A stretch of DNA of 64,000 nucleotides from Yinghuangia elevatio (GCF_040649515.1 NZ_JBEZFP010000014.1:1-64000), one strand, 5' to 3'. Numbered from the stretch's first letter, positions 26,264 through 35,481 are shown. The notes: generated from the letters alone by a model not told the origin. Program-made: numbers and translations.

Positions 26264-27541
26264 ATGGGACATCTCCTCGTGGTGGAGAGCTGGGTGGGGG
26301 CCATGAGCACGCTGCTGCCCAGGGCAATCCGTGAAGCCGGGCACACCTTCACATTCGCGACCCGCGACCTGGGGCACTACCTCCAGGGCGAGCCGGGCGC
26401 CGGAGGCGTGCACCCGCTGCTGTCCGGCGGCAACGTGGTGACCACCGAAACCAACGACCTGGCGCAACTGCTTGAGACCGTCGAACGGCTGCACGGGGCA
26501 ATGGAGTTCGACGGGGTCCTGTCCTCGTGCGACTACTACCTGCCTGCCACTGCTGCCGTCGCGGCGCGGCTGGGCCTGCCGGGGGCCTCGGTCCAGGCGG
26601 TGGAGCGCGCGTGCCGGAAGGACCGTACGCGAGCGGCAATGGACGACGCCGGGCTGCCCGGGCCCCGGTACGCCGTCACCGAGGGCTGGCGCGAGACGGC
26701 CGCCGCGGCTCGTGGGCTGGGGTACCCGCTCGTGGTCAAGCCGGTCGACCTGTGCGCCGGGATGTTCGTACGCGAGGTTGCCGACGAGAGTCAACTGCTG
26801 CACTCCTGGCGGTCCCTGGCCGACTTCCCGGTCAACGCCCGCCACCAGGAGCGGGTTCCGCTGCTACTGCTCGAGGAGGTGCTGGACGGCCCCGAGGTCA
26901 GCGTGGAGACCGTCACCTGGCAGGGCCACACCCATGTGGTCGGCATCACCGACAAGTCGCTCGCGGCGGCACCGTGGTTCGTGGAGTCGGGCCACATGTT
27001 CCCCGCGGATCTCGGCGCCGCGGATCGCTCGGCGACCGCGGACGCCGCGATTGCGGCCCTGGCCGCCGTCGGTTACGAACACGGCGTCGCGCACACCGAG
27101 TTCAGGCTCACCGCGGCCGGCCCCCGGCTCGTCGAGATCAACCCCCGGCCGGCCGGGAACCGCATCACCGAGCTGGTGCGCCGCGTCACCGGCGTCGACC
27201 TGCCGATGGCCGCCGCCCGGCTGGCGCTGGGCGAGAAGCCCGAGCTGGCGCCCGCGGACACCGGGGTACGCAGTGCCGCCGTTTCCTTCCTGCTGCCCGA
27301 ACTCCCCGGAACCCTGGCCGCATCGCCCGCCGCCCCCGATCCGTGCGACGCTCCCGACGTCGTGGAGTGGCAGGTCAAGCCCGCCGGGACGCGGGTCGGC
27401 GACGGCCGCAGCAACAACCACTACCTGGGCCACGTCATGGTGCTCGACCGCGACGGCGCCGGGGCACGCACGCGAGCCGAAGAGCTCCTCCGAGGCGTCT
27501 CCGTCGAGATCATCCCCGATCCGGAACCGGCCGCGGCATGA
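26264..27541 (+). CDS. ATP-grasp carboxylate-amine ligase (metallophore biosynthesis, inferred)
   Basis: A 425-residue ATP-grasp enzyme of the type that joins amino acids (BacD/LysX-like). The N-terminal Rossmann-like part is MGHLLVVESWVGAMSTLLPR; the ATP-binding lysine region is YPLVVKPVD (Lys159) and VPLLLLEEVLDGPEVSVE; the metal/phosphate site is VEINPRPAGNRITEL with Glu291 and Asn293. Such enzymes activate a carboxylate as acyl phosphate and couple it to an amine. AGGAGG sits six bases before ATG 26264. First gene of a nine-gene set; it overlaps the next by ATGA. Likely it builds the amide or peptide bond of a small chelator. Confidence 0.87.
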   Translation: MGHLLVVESWVGAMSTLLPRAIREAGHTFTFATRDLGHYLQGEPGAGGVHPLLSGGNVVTTETNDLAQLLETVERLHGAMEFDGVLSSCDYYLPATAAVAARLGLPGASVQAVERACRKDRTRAAMDDAGLPGPRYAVTEGWRETAAAARGLGYPLVVKPVDLCAGMFVREVADESQLLHSWRSLADFPVNARHQERVPLLLLEEVLDGPEVSVETVTWQGHTHVVGITDKSLAAAPWFVESGHMFPADLGAADRSATADAAIAALAAVGYEHGVAHTEFRLTAAGPRLVEINPRPAGNRITELVRRVTGVDLPMAAARLALGEKPELAPADTGVRSAAVSFLLPELPGTLAASPAAPDPCDAPDVVEWQVKPAGTRVGDGRSNNHYLGHVMVLDRDGAGARTRAEELLRGVSVEIIPDPEPAAA

Positions 27542-28464
27542 CCCGGCGAAGTCTCGGCGTCGGTCCGGTCGTCCGCACCGGCTCCTCGCCCGAGCCCGAA
27601 GTCCCGCCGACCGTCGACGCCTTGCTGCATGCCGCCGTATCAGGCCTGCTCGGACCCGACCCCGGGCAATTGCGCGTAGGCACCTGCTTCGTCACGCGAC
27701 AGGGCGTACGCCATCACGGCCGCCTGAGCGGCTACCGCAACGACGTGGTGAGCCTGCGGGTCGGGGCGGCCGTGGGTTCGTGCGCCCTCGAGCCCGGCGA
27801 GGTCCCGGACGACACCGTCCTCGGATGCGCGGGACAGGACGTCGCGGCGTTGCTCGCGCATCCGGCGCGCGCCATCCACGTGGCGACGCTGGACGCCTAC
27901 CTGATGCACCTGCGGCCGCATGCCGGGCACGCCGACGACACGGTCCGGATCCCGTCCGGCGACTCGCTCGACAAGTCGCGGACGCGGGCGTCCGCAGTCG
28001 TCGACCTGCTCCCGGCCACGCCCCCCGCCCGGGTGCTCGTGGTCGGCGTCGTCAACTCACTGCTCGCCGAGCTGCGCGAACGCGGCTTCCGGTACGTCCC
28101 GTGCGACCTGCGCTCCGGAGCCACCGAATGGGGCGAGGCACACGAGCGCGACGCCACCGGCCACCTCGACGCCTGCGACGCGCTCCTGGCGTCCGGAATG
28201 ACGCTCGGCAACGGCACCTTCGAACCTCTCGCCGCGCACGCCCGCGCGACCGGCAAGCCGTTTGTGCTGTTCGCCCAGACCGCGAGCGCGGTCGCGCCGT
28301 TCTTCCTCGGGCACGGCGTCACCGCGGTCTCCGCCGAGCCCTACCCGTTCTTCTGGCTCGACGGCGGACCGACCGCCATCCATCGGTACCGCACTCCAGT
28401 GCGCCCGCGCGGCGCACGGCCGGCCCCGCAAACGACTCCCATCGTCCGTGAGGAGACCTGGTGA
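27538..28464 (+). CDS. DUF364-like putative heavy-metal-chelation (Rossmann-like) protein
   Basis: A 308-residue protein. The C-terminal half, ARVLVVGVVNSLLAELRERG then LDACDALLASGMTLGNGTFEPLAAHARATGKPFVLFAQTAS (residues about 160-265), has the pattern of the DUF364 family annotated as putative heavy-metal chelation: a Rossmann-like sheet, the GTTLxNGT-type loop and an acidic/hydrophobic end VSAEPYPFFWLDGG. The N-terminal half has RVGTCFVTRQGVRHHG and GCAGQDVAALLAHPAR. No catalytic motif of a known enzyme class is seen. Coupled upstream and downstream by 4-nt overlaps, so it is part of the pathway or of metal loading. Family assignment is from pattern memory, not a search. Confidence 0.66.
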   Translation: MTRRSLGVGPVVRTGSSPEPEVPPTVDALLHAAVSGLLGPDPGQLRVGTCFVTRQGVRHHGRLSGYRNDVVSLRVGAAVGSCALEPGEVPDDTVLGCAGQDVAALLAHPARAIHVATLDAYLMHLRPHAGHADDTVRIPSGDSLDKSRTRASAVVDLLPATPPARVLVVGVVNSLLAELRERGFRYVPCDLRSGATEWGEAHERDATGHLDACDALLASGMTLGNGTFEPLAAHARATGKPFVLFAQTASAVAPFFLGHGVTAVSAEPYPFFWLDGGPTAIHRYRTPVRPRGARPAPQTTPIVREETW

Positions 28465-29525
28465 ACGCGGCTCTGCTCGCCCTGGTCGGGAACACCCCGC
28501 TGACCCGCATCACGGCTCCGCTGCCGCTCCCGCACGCCGGGTTCTGGGCGAAGCTGGAGGGCCTCCAGGCAGGCGGCATGAAGGCCCGCGCCGCCGTCTC
28601 GATGCTGCGCGCCGCCCGGGCCCGCGGCGAACTGCGCCCAGGGGACACCGTCGTCGAGTCCACGAGCGGCACCCTCGGCATCGGCCTGGCGTTCGCCGGG
28701 CAGGCCCTCGGCCACCCCGTCGTCCTGGTGGTGGACGCCGAACTGGAGCCTGAGATGCGGGCGATGCTCACCGCGTACGGCGCACGGCTTGAGGTCGTCA
28801 CGCGCCCGCACGCTGTGGGCGGCTGGCAGCAGGCCCGGCTCGACCGGCTCGGCAACCTCCTGCGCGACATCCCCGGCGCATTCTGGCCCGACCAGTACGG
28901 CAACCCCGACAATCCGGCCGGGTACGCGGGCCTCGCCCGGGAACTGGTCGCCGCCCTCGACGGCCTCGACGTGCTGGTCTGCAGCGTCGGTACCGGCGGC
29001 CACAGTTCCGGCGTGGTCCACGAACTCCGCTGCCATTGGCCGGACTTGCGGTTGATCGGCGTCGACACCGTCAACTCAGCCATCTTCGGCCGCCGTCCGG
29101 GGACCCGGCTCATGCGTGGCCTGGGCAGCGGCATCCACCCGCGGAACGTGGCGTACCGGCAGTTCGACGAAGTGCACTGGATCGGCCCCGCCGAGGCCGC
29201 CGACACCTGCCGCCGCCTCGCCGCCCACGCATTCGTGACCGGCGGCTGGAGCACCGGCGCGGTGGCCCGCGTCGCGGCGTGGGTGGCCAGGACCGAGGCC
29301 GGCGCACGCGTGGCAGCGGTGTTCCCGGACGGCCCGCACCGGTACGCGCACTCCATCTACGACGACGCGTACTGCCGCCACCACGGACTCTTCGGGTCGA
29401 CCGCGCAGCACCCCGTCGAGATCGCCTCGCCGCGGGCCGCCGCAAGCGCCACGTGGGCGCGCTGCGGCGCCGTCACCGATCCGCTCGACCCGGCACCCGC
29501 GGTGCACCACGGAGCTCCGGCATGA
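28461..29525 (+). CDS. Cysteine-synthase-like PLP enzyme (SbnA-type)
   Basis: A 354-residue fold-type II PLP enzyme. The PLP lysine is Lys41 in FWAKLEGLQAGGMKARAA; the substrate-carboxylate loop is ESTSGTLGIGLA (Ser67-Gly73) where cysteine synthase has SGNTG and SbnA-like enzymes have SSGNLG; the phosphate cradle is SVGTGG (177-180), and QYGNPDNPAGY is also family-typical. It therefore probably performs a beta-replacement on an activated serine, with an amino acid or amine as nucleophile, as in 2,3-diaminopropionate precursors of staphyloferrin B. No SbnB-like partner is encoded here, so the adduct may be used directly. GTG start overlaps the previous stop. Confidence 0.85.
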   Translation: MNAALLALVGNTPLTRITAPLPLPHAGFWAKLEGLQAGGMKARAAVSMLRAARARGELRPGDTVVESTSGTLGIGLAFAGQALGHPVVLVVDAELEPEMRAMLTAYGARLEVVTRPHAVGGWQQARLDRLGNLLRDIPGAFWPDQYGNPDNPAGYAGLARELVAALDGLDVLVCSVGTGGHSSGVVHELRCHWPDLRLIGVDTVNSAIFGRRPGTRLMRGLGSGIHPRNVAYRQFDEVHWIGPAEAADTCRRLAAHAFVTGGWSTGAVARVAAWVARTEAGARVAAVFPDGPHRYAHSIYDDAYCRHHGLFGSTAQHPVEIASPRAAASATWARCGAVTDPLDPAPAVHHGAPA

Positions 29526-30655
29526 AACTGACCTGGACCAGCGCGCCCCTGCCGATGCGTGAGCCGTTCCGTATATCCCGCTCGGTGACCACCACACGCG
29601 ACGCGTTCACCGTGACCCTGCACCACACCCCACGGTCCGCCGAGCGGGCGGCGGCCCGCCGCCCGGACTCCGATCCGGACGACGCGGTCGGGGACCACGG
29701 CGCGGACGGATCCGGACACGGGGAAGTCGTGACCAGCGCGCGCCAGGGGCTCGGGCCGGCGCGCATCGACGCCCTGTTGCGCCGCGTCGCGCGCTGGGCC
29801 GACGCCCGGCCCGACCTCGCGACGCTGCTCGCCCGGCTGCCGGAACTGGCCGACGGCCCCGGCGCACCGCTCGCGGACGCGCCGGGCGTACTCGCAGCCG
29901 TCGACGCCGCGGCACACGACCTGCGGGGGCGCGACACGGGACAACCCGTCCACGCGCTGCTCGGGGAACCGGCCTTTCGGCCGACCCCGACCGCGTACAC
30001 CATCGGCATCACCTCCCCCGCCGCGGCCGCCACCCGGGCCCGCCGACTTGCCGAGCGCGGTTTCACGGTGCTCAAGGTCAAGGCCGGGTCGCCGGATCCG
30101 GCCGACGACCTCGCCCGTCTCGCCGCGGTCCACCGGGCGGCACCGGGAGCACGCGTCCTGCTCGACCCGAACGGCGCATGGTCGCCCGACCAGGCCGTCC
30201 GACTGCTCGACCGAATGGCGGAGTTCGCGGTCGAGGCGGTCGAACAGCCCGTCGCGCCGGGGACACTCGACCGGTTGGCCTGGGTCGCGGCCCGCAGCCC
30301 GGTCCCGGTCGTCGCGGACGAGGACGCGCGTACAGCCGCCGACATCCCGCGCCTCGCCGGGGTCGTCCACGGCGTCAACCTCAAGCTGGCCGAGTGCGGA
30401 GGCATCGCGGCCGCGGTCCGCTGCGCCGAACTGGCCGCCGCGCACGGCCTGGACGTGATGTTCGGCTGCTTGGCCGCCAGTTCGCTCGGCCTCGCCCCCG
30501 CCGTGCACCTGGCCGACCGCGCCCGGTGGATCGACCTCGACGGGCACCTGCTGATCGCACGCGACCCCTGGACCGGGATCGGCGGCGAGGACGGCGTCCT
30601 GCGGCTCTCCGGCGCACCGGGCCTCGGTGTGCGGCGCCGCGCGGAGGCGCCGTGA
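29522..30655 (+). CDS. Enolase-superfamily (dipeptide-epimerase-like) enzyme
   Basis: A 377-residue enzyme of the muconate-lactonising subgroup. All catalytic positions are present: KxK as Lys185 and Lys187 in VLKVKAGSPDP, metal ligands Asp215 (LLDPNGAW), Glu241 (VEQPV) and Asp266 (VADEDART), and the second-face base Lys288 (NLKLAECGG). That two-lysine arrangement supports 1,1-proton transfer, i.e. epimerisation of an amino-acid residue in a dipeptide, as in L-Ala-D/L-Glu epimerases. A 25-residue Arg/Asp-rich insertion at residues 38-65 in the N-terminal lid is unusual. Beside an ATP-grasp ligase it suggests a dipeptide-like product with one inverted centre. ATGA overlap with the previous gene. 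Confidence 0.85.
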   Translation: MKLTWTSAPLPMREPFRISRSVTTTRDAFTVTLHHTPRSAERAAARRPDSDPDDAVGDHGADGSGHGEVVTSARQGLGPARIDALLRRVARWADARPDLATLLARLPELADGPGAPLADAPGVLAAVDAAAHDLRGRDTGQPVHALLGEPAFRPTPTAYTIGITSPAAAATRARRLAERGFTVLKVKAGSPDPADDLARLAAVHRAAPGARVLLDPNGAWSPDQAVRLLDRMAEFAVEAVEQPVAPGTLDRLAWVAARSPVPVVADEDARTAADIPRLAGVVHGVNLKLAECGGIAAAVRCAELAAAHGLDVMFGCLAASSLGLAPAVHLADRARWIDLDGHLLIARDPWTGIGGEDGVLRLSGAPGLGVRRRAEAP

Positions 30656-32013
30656 CGACCCGACGGCTCTACCGTTCCTTCCCTCTGCCGGTTCGGCTCC
30701 TGCTCGTCAACCAGTTCGGTGTCAACACCGGGTTCTACCTGCTGGTCCCGTTCCTCGCCGGCTACCTCGCCGACGATGTGGGCATGTCGGCCGCCCTGAT
30801 CGGCGTGGTCCTAGGCGTACGCAACCTCAGCCAACAAGGCATGTTCCTCCTCGGCGGCAGCGCCTCGGACCGGCTCGGCGCGCGCGGTGTCATCATCGCC
30901 GGGTGCGGCCTGCGCACGGTCGGGTTCGGGCTGTTCGCGGTGGACGACTCCCTGGCGATCCTGCTGACCGCGTCGGTTCTGTCCGGGCTCGCGGGGGCGC
31001 TGTTCAATCCCGCGGTGCGCGCGTACCTCGCGGACTCCGTCGAACCGGACCGCCGGGCGGAGGCGTTCGCCTTGTTCAACGTGTTCGCGAACGCCGGTGC
31101 GCTGGCCGGGCCGCTGCTCGGGGCCGCCATGCTCGCCTGGCACTTCCGCGCAGGCGCGGTGGTGGCCGCGGCGGTGTTCGCGGTGCTGACCGTCGCCCAG
31201 GCGTGCGTGCTGCCGGCGCGGCCGGTGTCCCGCAGCGGACGCACGGTGACCGCCGACTGGCGACTGTGCCTGGGCGACCGGCGGTTCCTCGCCTTCACGT
31301 TCGCCTTGTCCGGGCTCTATGCGCTGCAGAATCAGCTCTACCTCGTACTGCCCATGGAAGCCGAACGCGCCACCGGGCACGGCGGTGCAACCGCGGTCCT
31401 GTTCCTCGTCTCGACCGGAGCCACGCTTGCCTGGCAGGTAAGGGTGACCCGGCGCGCGTCCCACGTCCGGCGCGGTCGGGCCATCGCATGCGGAGTCTCC
31501 TTGATGGGCGCCGCGTTCCTGGTCCCCCTCGCCGCGCTGCCGCTGACCTCGGGGCCGTCCGGTGGCGGGGGCGGCCTGATCGTCGCGCGCATGCTGCCGG
31601 TCTGCGCCGCGGCGTTGCTCCTGGCCTTGGGGGTGATGGTCGCCCAGCCGTTCGTGATGGAGCTGATCCCGGCGTACGCCAGAAGCGACCTGTCGGGCAC
31701 CTACTTCGGCGTCTTCTACACCGTGTCGGGCGTCATCGCCGCGCTCGGCAGTGCCGCGGTCGGGCAGGCCGCCGACCTGGGCGGCGGCACCGGCGGCTGG
31801 ACGCCGTGGGCCGTGTGCGCGGCCCTCGGCTTCGGATCGGCGGCGGCCGTGCTGCGGCTCGACCGCAGAGGCGCTCTGGCACGCGAAGACCCCAGGGCGG
31901 ACGACGACACCGCGGTCAGGCACGACGCCGCGGACGGCGGACCGGACGACGGACCGGACGACGACGCCAAGCCCTCGCAACCCGGTGACCAGGGGCGTCC
32001 CTCCCGGCACTGA
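30652..32013 (+). CDS. MFS exporter of the metallophore operon
   Basis: A 453-residue, 12-helix MFS transporter (LLVNQFGVNTGFYLLVPFLAG; A-motif-like GGSASDRLGARGVIIAG; later helices through ASLMG-type segments to AVCAALGFGSAAAVLRL). It begins at a GTG overlapping the epimerase stop, so it is translated with the biosynthetic genes and is the natural exporter of their product, as CntE is for staphylopine. The last 40 residues form an Asp/Pro-rich cytoplasmic tail (EDPRADDDTAVRHDAADGG and onward) that could bind divalent metal. No ribosome site of its own is needed because of the overlap. Confidence 0.87.
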   Translation: MTTRRLYRSFPLPVRLLLVNQFGVNTGFYLLVPFLAGYLADDVGMSAALIGVVLGVRNLSQQGMFLLGGSASDRLGARGVIIAGCGLRTVGFGLFAVDDSLAILLTASVLSGLAGALFNPAVRAYLADSVEPDRRAEAFALFNVFANAGALAGPLLGAAMLAWHFRAGAVVAAAVFAVLTVAQACVLPARPVSRSGRTVTADWRLCLGDRRFLAFTFALSGLYALQNQLYLVLPMEAERATGHGGATAVLFLVSTGATLAWQVRVTRRASHVRRGRAIACGVSLMGAAFLVPLAALPLTSGPSGGGGGLIVARMLPVCAAALLLALGVMVAQPFVMELIPAYARSDLSGTYFGVFYTVSGVIAALGSAAVGQAADLGGGTGGWTPWAVCAALGFGSAAAVLRLDRRGALAREDPRADDDTAVRHDAADGGPDDGPDDDAKPSQPGDQGRPSRH

Positions 32014-32093
32014 ACCCTTCCCCCGGCCCCGGCATGACCGGCTGCCGGAGGGACGGCTCGACTCTCCCGACCTGTTCCCGCGAAAGGTGCTCC

Positions 32094-33716
32094 ATGCGTT
32101 CCCATGCACGCTTCCCCGACCGTTCCCCGCTTGCCTCGATCGGCCACCGCCCGCTCGAAGCGTTCCGTCCCGCCCTCTCCCGCAGGCGCTTCCTGGGTGG
32201 CTCGCTGGCGGTCGCGGCCGCCGGAGCCGCGCTCGCCGGCTGCGCCGCGGACCGGTCGGCTTCCCCCGCGGGTGCGAACTCCCGTCCCCGGCCCGGTGGT
32301 CGCCTGCGCGCGGTGTTCGCGGGAGGCGGGGCGCAGGAGACCTTGGATCCGCACCTGGCGAACCTGTTCGTCGAAGCGGCCCGCGCCAAGGCGATGTTCG
32401 ACAAGCTCGCGGACCACGGCCCCGACCTGTCGGTCGTCCCGCGTCTCGCGGAGCGCTGGGAATCGGACGCCTCGCTGACCAAGTGGCGCGTGACGGTGCG
32501 CCCGGCCGTCTACCACGACGGGCGTACCGTGCGCGCGGCCGACGTGCTGTACAGCTACGGCCGCATCCTAGACCCCAGGCGGAGCTTTCGCGCCAAGCCC
32601 AACCTGGGCGTCATCGATCTGGCCGCATCGCGGGCAGTGGACGATCGCACCGTGGAGTTCACGTTGAAGCGACCGTTCGCGGAGTTCCCGAACGTGCTGG
32701 CCGCCTTCGGCGCGTACATCGTCCCCGAGGGCGCGGATACGTTCGAACGGCCTGTCGGATCCGGTCCGTTCGTGTACTCGTCCGTCGAGCCGGGACGCTC
32801 GCTGCTGCTGCGCCGCCATGCCGACCACTGGGACGGCGCGGCGTACCTCGACGAACTCGAGTTCGTCGTCGCGAACGAGGAATCGGCACGTGTCAACGCC
32901 CTGGTCGGCGGCCAGGTGCACTATGCCCACGAACTCAGCCCCACTTCGGCGCGCATACACCGCGACAGCGACCGCATCTCGGTCCTCCGCCTGGCCAACA
33001 GCGCCATGCAGGCCTTCGCGATGAAGGTCGACCGCCCGCCCTTCGACAACCGCGACCTGCGCGAGGCGATGTTCCTGCTGGCCGACCGGCCGTCCCTGGT
33101 CGAGACCGTGCTCGCGGGCACCGGACAAGTGGGCAACGACCTCTTCGGCCGCGGATACCGCTACTACGCCGACGAGATACCGCAGCGGGTCCGCGACCTC
33201 GACCGGGCCAAGTGGCTCGTGGAACGATCCGGCGCGGCGGGCTCGACCATCCGGCTCGACACGTCGGAGGCGGCCACCGGGTTCCTCGAGGCCGCTAGTG
33301 TCTTCGCCGCGCAGGCGCGTGAGGCCGGGCTCCGCCTGGAGCCGGCGGTCGGCAACAAGGACACGTACTGGAAGGACACCAAGGACGCCGGCGTTCTGTC
33401 CTGCTTCCGTTCCGGTGCCATGCCCATCGAGACGCACATCGCGCAGCGGCTGCTCACCGGATCGACCACGAACGTCACCAAGTGGGCGAGGCGGGACTTC
33501 GACGCGCTTTACGACACGGCGGTGAGCACCGCCGACGAGGCGGTCAGGCGCCGGACGTACCTGGACATGCAGCGCCTGCTGCACACCGAAGGCGGTTATC
33601 TGGTCTGGGGGTTCGCCGACTGGCTCGTGGGCACCGCCAAGAATCTCGCAGGCGTCGCCAACGCACCCGCGAACACGTTGGACTGGGCGCGCTTCGACAA
33701 GGTGTGGCTGGCGTGA
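32094..33716 (+). CDS. Family-5 solute-binding lipoprotein with Tat-type signal
   Basis: A 540-residue Opp/Nik-type binding protein. The signal has both a twin-arginine motif (SRRRFLGG, residues 29-36) and a lipobox LAGC with lipidated Cys50, so folded export and surface anchoring are expected. The mature part is typical: GGAQETLDPHLANLFVEAAR, LAERWESDASLTKWRVTVRP, GRTVRAADVLYSYGRIL, VGSGPFVYSSVEPGRSLLLRRH and FDNRDLREAMFLLADRPSLVE. It starts at ATG 32094, 80 bp after the exporter gene, with AAAGG upstream. By position it would capture the metal complex of the exported chelator, as CntA does. Direct ligand evidence is lacking. Confidence 0.9.
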   Translation: MRSHARFPDRSPLASIGHRPLEAFRPALSRRRFLGGSLAVAAAGAALAGCAADRSASPAGANSRPRPGGRLRAVFAGGGAQETLDPHLANLFVEAARAKAMFDKLADHGPDLSVVPRLAERWESDASLTKWRVTVRPAVYHDGRTVRAADVLYSYGRILDPRRSFRAKPNLGVIDLAASRAVDDRTVEFTLKRPFAEFPNVLAAFGAYIVPEGADTFERPVGSGPFVYSSVEPGRSLLLRRHADHWDGAAYLDELEFVVANEESARVNALVGGQVHYAHELSPTSARIHRDSDRISVLRLANSAMQAFAMKVDRPPFDNRDLREAMFLLADRPSLVETVLAGTGQVGNDLFGRGYRYYADEIPQRVRDLDRAKWLVERSGAAGSTIRLDTSEAATGFLEAASVFAAQAREAGLRLEPAVGNKDTYWKDTKDAGVLSCFRSGAMPIETHIAQRLLTGSTTNVTKWARRDFDALYDTAVSTADEAVRRRTYLDMQRLLHTEGGYLVWGFADWLVGTAKNLAGVANAPANTLDWARFDKVWLA

Positions 33717-34663
33717 GCCCCGCGCGGTACGCGCTGCGCCGCCTGGTGCTCGGACTGCTGCAGGTCCTGACCGCGGCAAGCGCGGTGTACGCCCTCACCG
33801 AGGCACTGCCGGGCGATGCCGCGGTGGTACGCGCCGGCGACAACCCCGACCCCGCACGCATCGCCGCACTGCGCGATGAACTCGGTTTGAACGTATCGGC
33901 CTTCGACAGGTTCACCGGGTGGCTCGCGGGCATCGCGCACGGCGACCTCGGCACCTCGCTGGCGTCCGGCCGGCCGGTTGCGCAGGAGCTGGCACGCGGG
34001 CTCGCACCGACAGCGCTGCTCGCCTTCGGCACGCTGGCACTGGTCGTACCGGTCGCGGTGCTGTTGGGCGCAGCCGCCGCGGCACGCGAACGCGGGCTGC
34101 TGGACCGAGGGCTCACCGTGGTCGGTGTGGCGCTCTACTCCGTACCGGAGTTCGCGTTGGCCGTGGTACTGGTGGCGGTGTTCGCACTGCACCTGGGTTG
34201 GCTGCCCGCCACCGCGGTCGGCGCGGGCGCCGACCTCACAGCCGAACCGGCGGTCCTCGTCCTGCCGTTCGTCGTGCTGGCGATCCGCCCGGTGTGCTCG
34301 CTGGCCCGGTTGGTACGCGTCGGGCTGCTGGACGCCTACTCGTCGGAGCACGTCAGGCACGCCCGGCGTCTGGGCCTGTCGTCGCGCCGCGTGCTGTGGC
34401 GGCACGCGCTGCCCGGGGCGCTGGCCCCGGCCGCGCAGCACCTGGCCCGGACCGCGGACTGGCTGCTGGGTGGCGTGGTCGTGGTCGAGGCGGTGTTCGT
34501 GGTCCCGGGCCTGGGCACGGCGTTGGTCGATGCCGTCGCGGCCCGTGACGTCGCGGTGGTGCAGGGCCTGGCAGTGGTTTTCGCGGCCACGACGGTCGCC
34601 GTCAACCTGTTGGCCGACCTCGCGGCCTTCCGTCTCGCGCCGCGAGCCGGGGTCGCGACGTGA
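33713..34663 (+). CDS. Opp/Nik-type ABC permease 1
   Basis: A 316-residue DppB/NikB-like permease starting at the GTG that overlaps the binding-protein stop. RRLVLGLLQVLTAASAVYALTEALPGDAAVV is the expected first helix with PGD; LGLNVSAFDRFTGWLAGIAHGDLGTSLASGRPV and the EAA-type loop HARRLGLSSRRVLWRHALPGALAPA follow. Six hydrophobic helices. It pairs with the next gene product. Confidence 0.92.
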   Translation: MSPARYALRRLVLGLLQVLTAASAVYALTEALPGDAAVVRAGDNPDPARIAALRDELGLNVSAFDRFTGWLAGIAHGDLGTSLASGRPVAQELARGLAPTALLAFGTLALVVPVAVLLGAAAAARERGLLDRGLTVVGVALYSVPEFALAVVLVAVFALHLGWLPATAVGAGADLTAEPAVLVLPFVVLAIRPVCSLARLVRVGLLDAYSSEHVRHARRLGLSSRRVLWRHALPGALAPAAQHLARTADWLLGGVVVVEAVFVVPGLGTALVDAVAARDVAVVQGLAVVFAATTVAVNLLADLAAFRLAPRAGVAT

Positions 34664-35481
34664 CCGGCGCACCCGAGCATCCTCGACGCCGCCGTGCCTT
34701 CGTCCTGTGCGCTGTGGTCCTCCTCGGACTCCCCCTCATCTGTGCCCTCTTGGGACCGTGGCTCGCCGACCCGGCCGACCCGCGCTCGGGCGCCTACGCT
34801 CCGCCGAGTTCGGATGCGTTGCTGGGCACCGACTTCGTCGGGCGCGATGTGGTGGACCAAGTCCTCCTGGGCGGGCGCACCGTGGTGCTGGTGGGCGGCG
34901 GCGCGGCGGTCGCCGCGTACATCGTGGGGGTTCCCTGGGGGATGTGTGCGGCTGCCGCGCGGCGGCGGTGGGTGGACGAGGTCCTCATGCGGCCGCTCGA
35001 CATCCTGCTGTCCGTGCCGTCGCTGCTGACCCTGCTGCTGATCGCGGGCCTGAGCCGGCCCGGCCCCTTGGTGCTCGGCGGGGTGGTCTCTCTGATCATG
35101 CTGCCGGAGGTGGCCCGGATCAGCCGGGCGGCGGCGTTGGCGGCGGCGTCCGGCCCTGCCATGGAGGCCATGTTGCTGACCGGCGAGTCGTGGTGGCGTC
35201 GCAACTTCCGCTACCTCGGTGGCACGGTGCTCCCGACGCTGGCGACCGACTTCGGCATGCGCATCGTGGGCGCCCTGTACCTGGTCGCGTCCGCGGCCTT
35301 CCTCGGCGTCGGTGTGGCACCGGACGCGGCCGACTGGGCCGTGATGGTGGACCGCAACCGGCCGGGACTGTTCCTGCAACCGTGGGCCGTCCTGGTCCCG
35401 GCGCTGCTGGTCACCGCAATGTCCGTCGGGCTCAATCTGCTGTTCGACCAGGCCCTCCACCGTCGCCGGGAGACCACGTGA
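34660..35481 (+). CDS. Opp/Nik-type ABC permease 2
   Basis: A 273-residue DppC/NikC-like permease starting at a GTG overlapping the previous stop. It has DPADPRSGAYAPPSSDALLGTDFVGRDVVDQVLLGGRTVVLVGG, which is the typical DxxGRD cytoplasmic-to-channel motif, then RPLDILLSVPSLLTLLLIAGL and the EAA loop AMEAMLLTGESWWRRNFRYLGGTVLP. Slightly shorter than average. Confidence 0.92.
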   Translation: MTGAPEHPRRRRAFVLCAVVLLGLPLICALLGPWLADPADPRSGAYAPPSSDALLGTDFVGRDVVDQVLLGGRTVVLVGGGAAVAAYIVGVPWGMCAAAARRRWVDEVLMRPLDILLSVPSLLTLLLIAGLSRPGPLVLGGVVSLIMLPEVARISRAAALAAASGPAMEAMLLTGESWWRRNFRYLGGTVLPTLATDFGMRIVGALYLVASAAFLGVGVAPDAADWAVMVDRNRPGLFLQPWAVLVPALLVTAMSVGLNLLFDQALHRRRETT

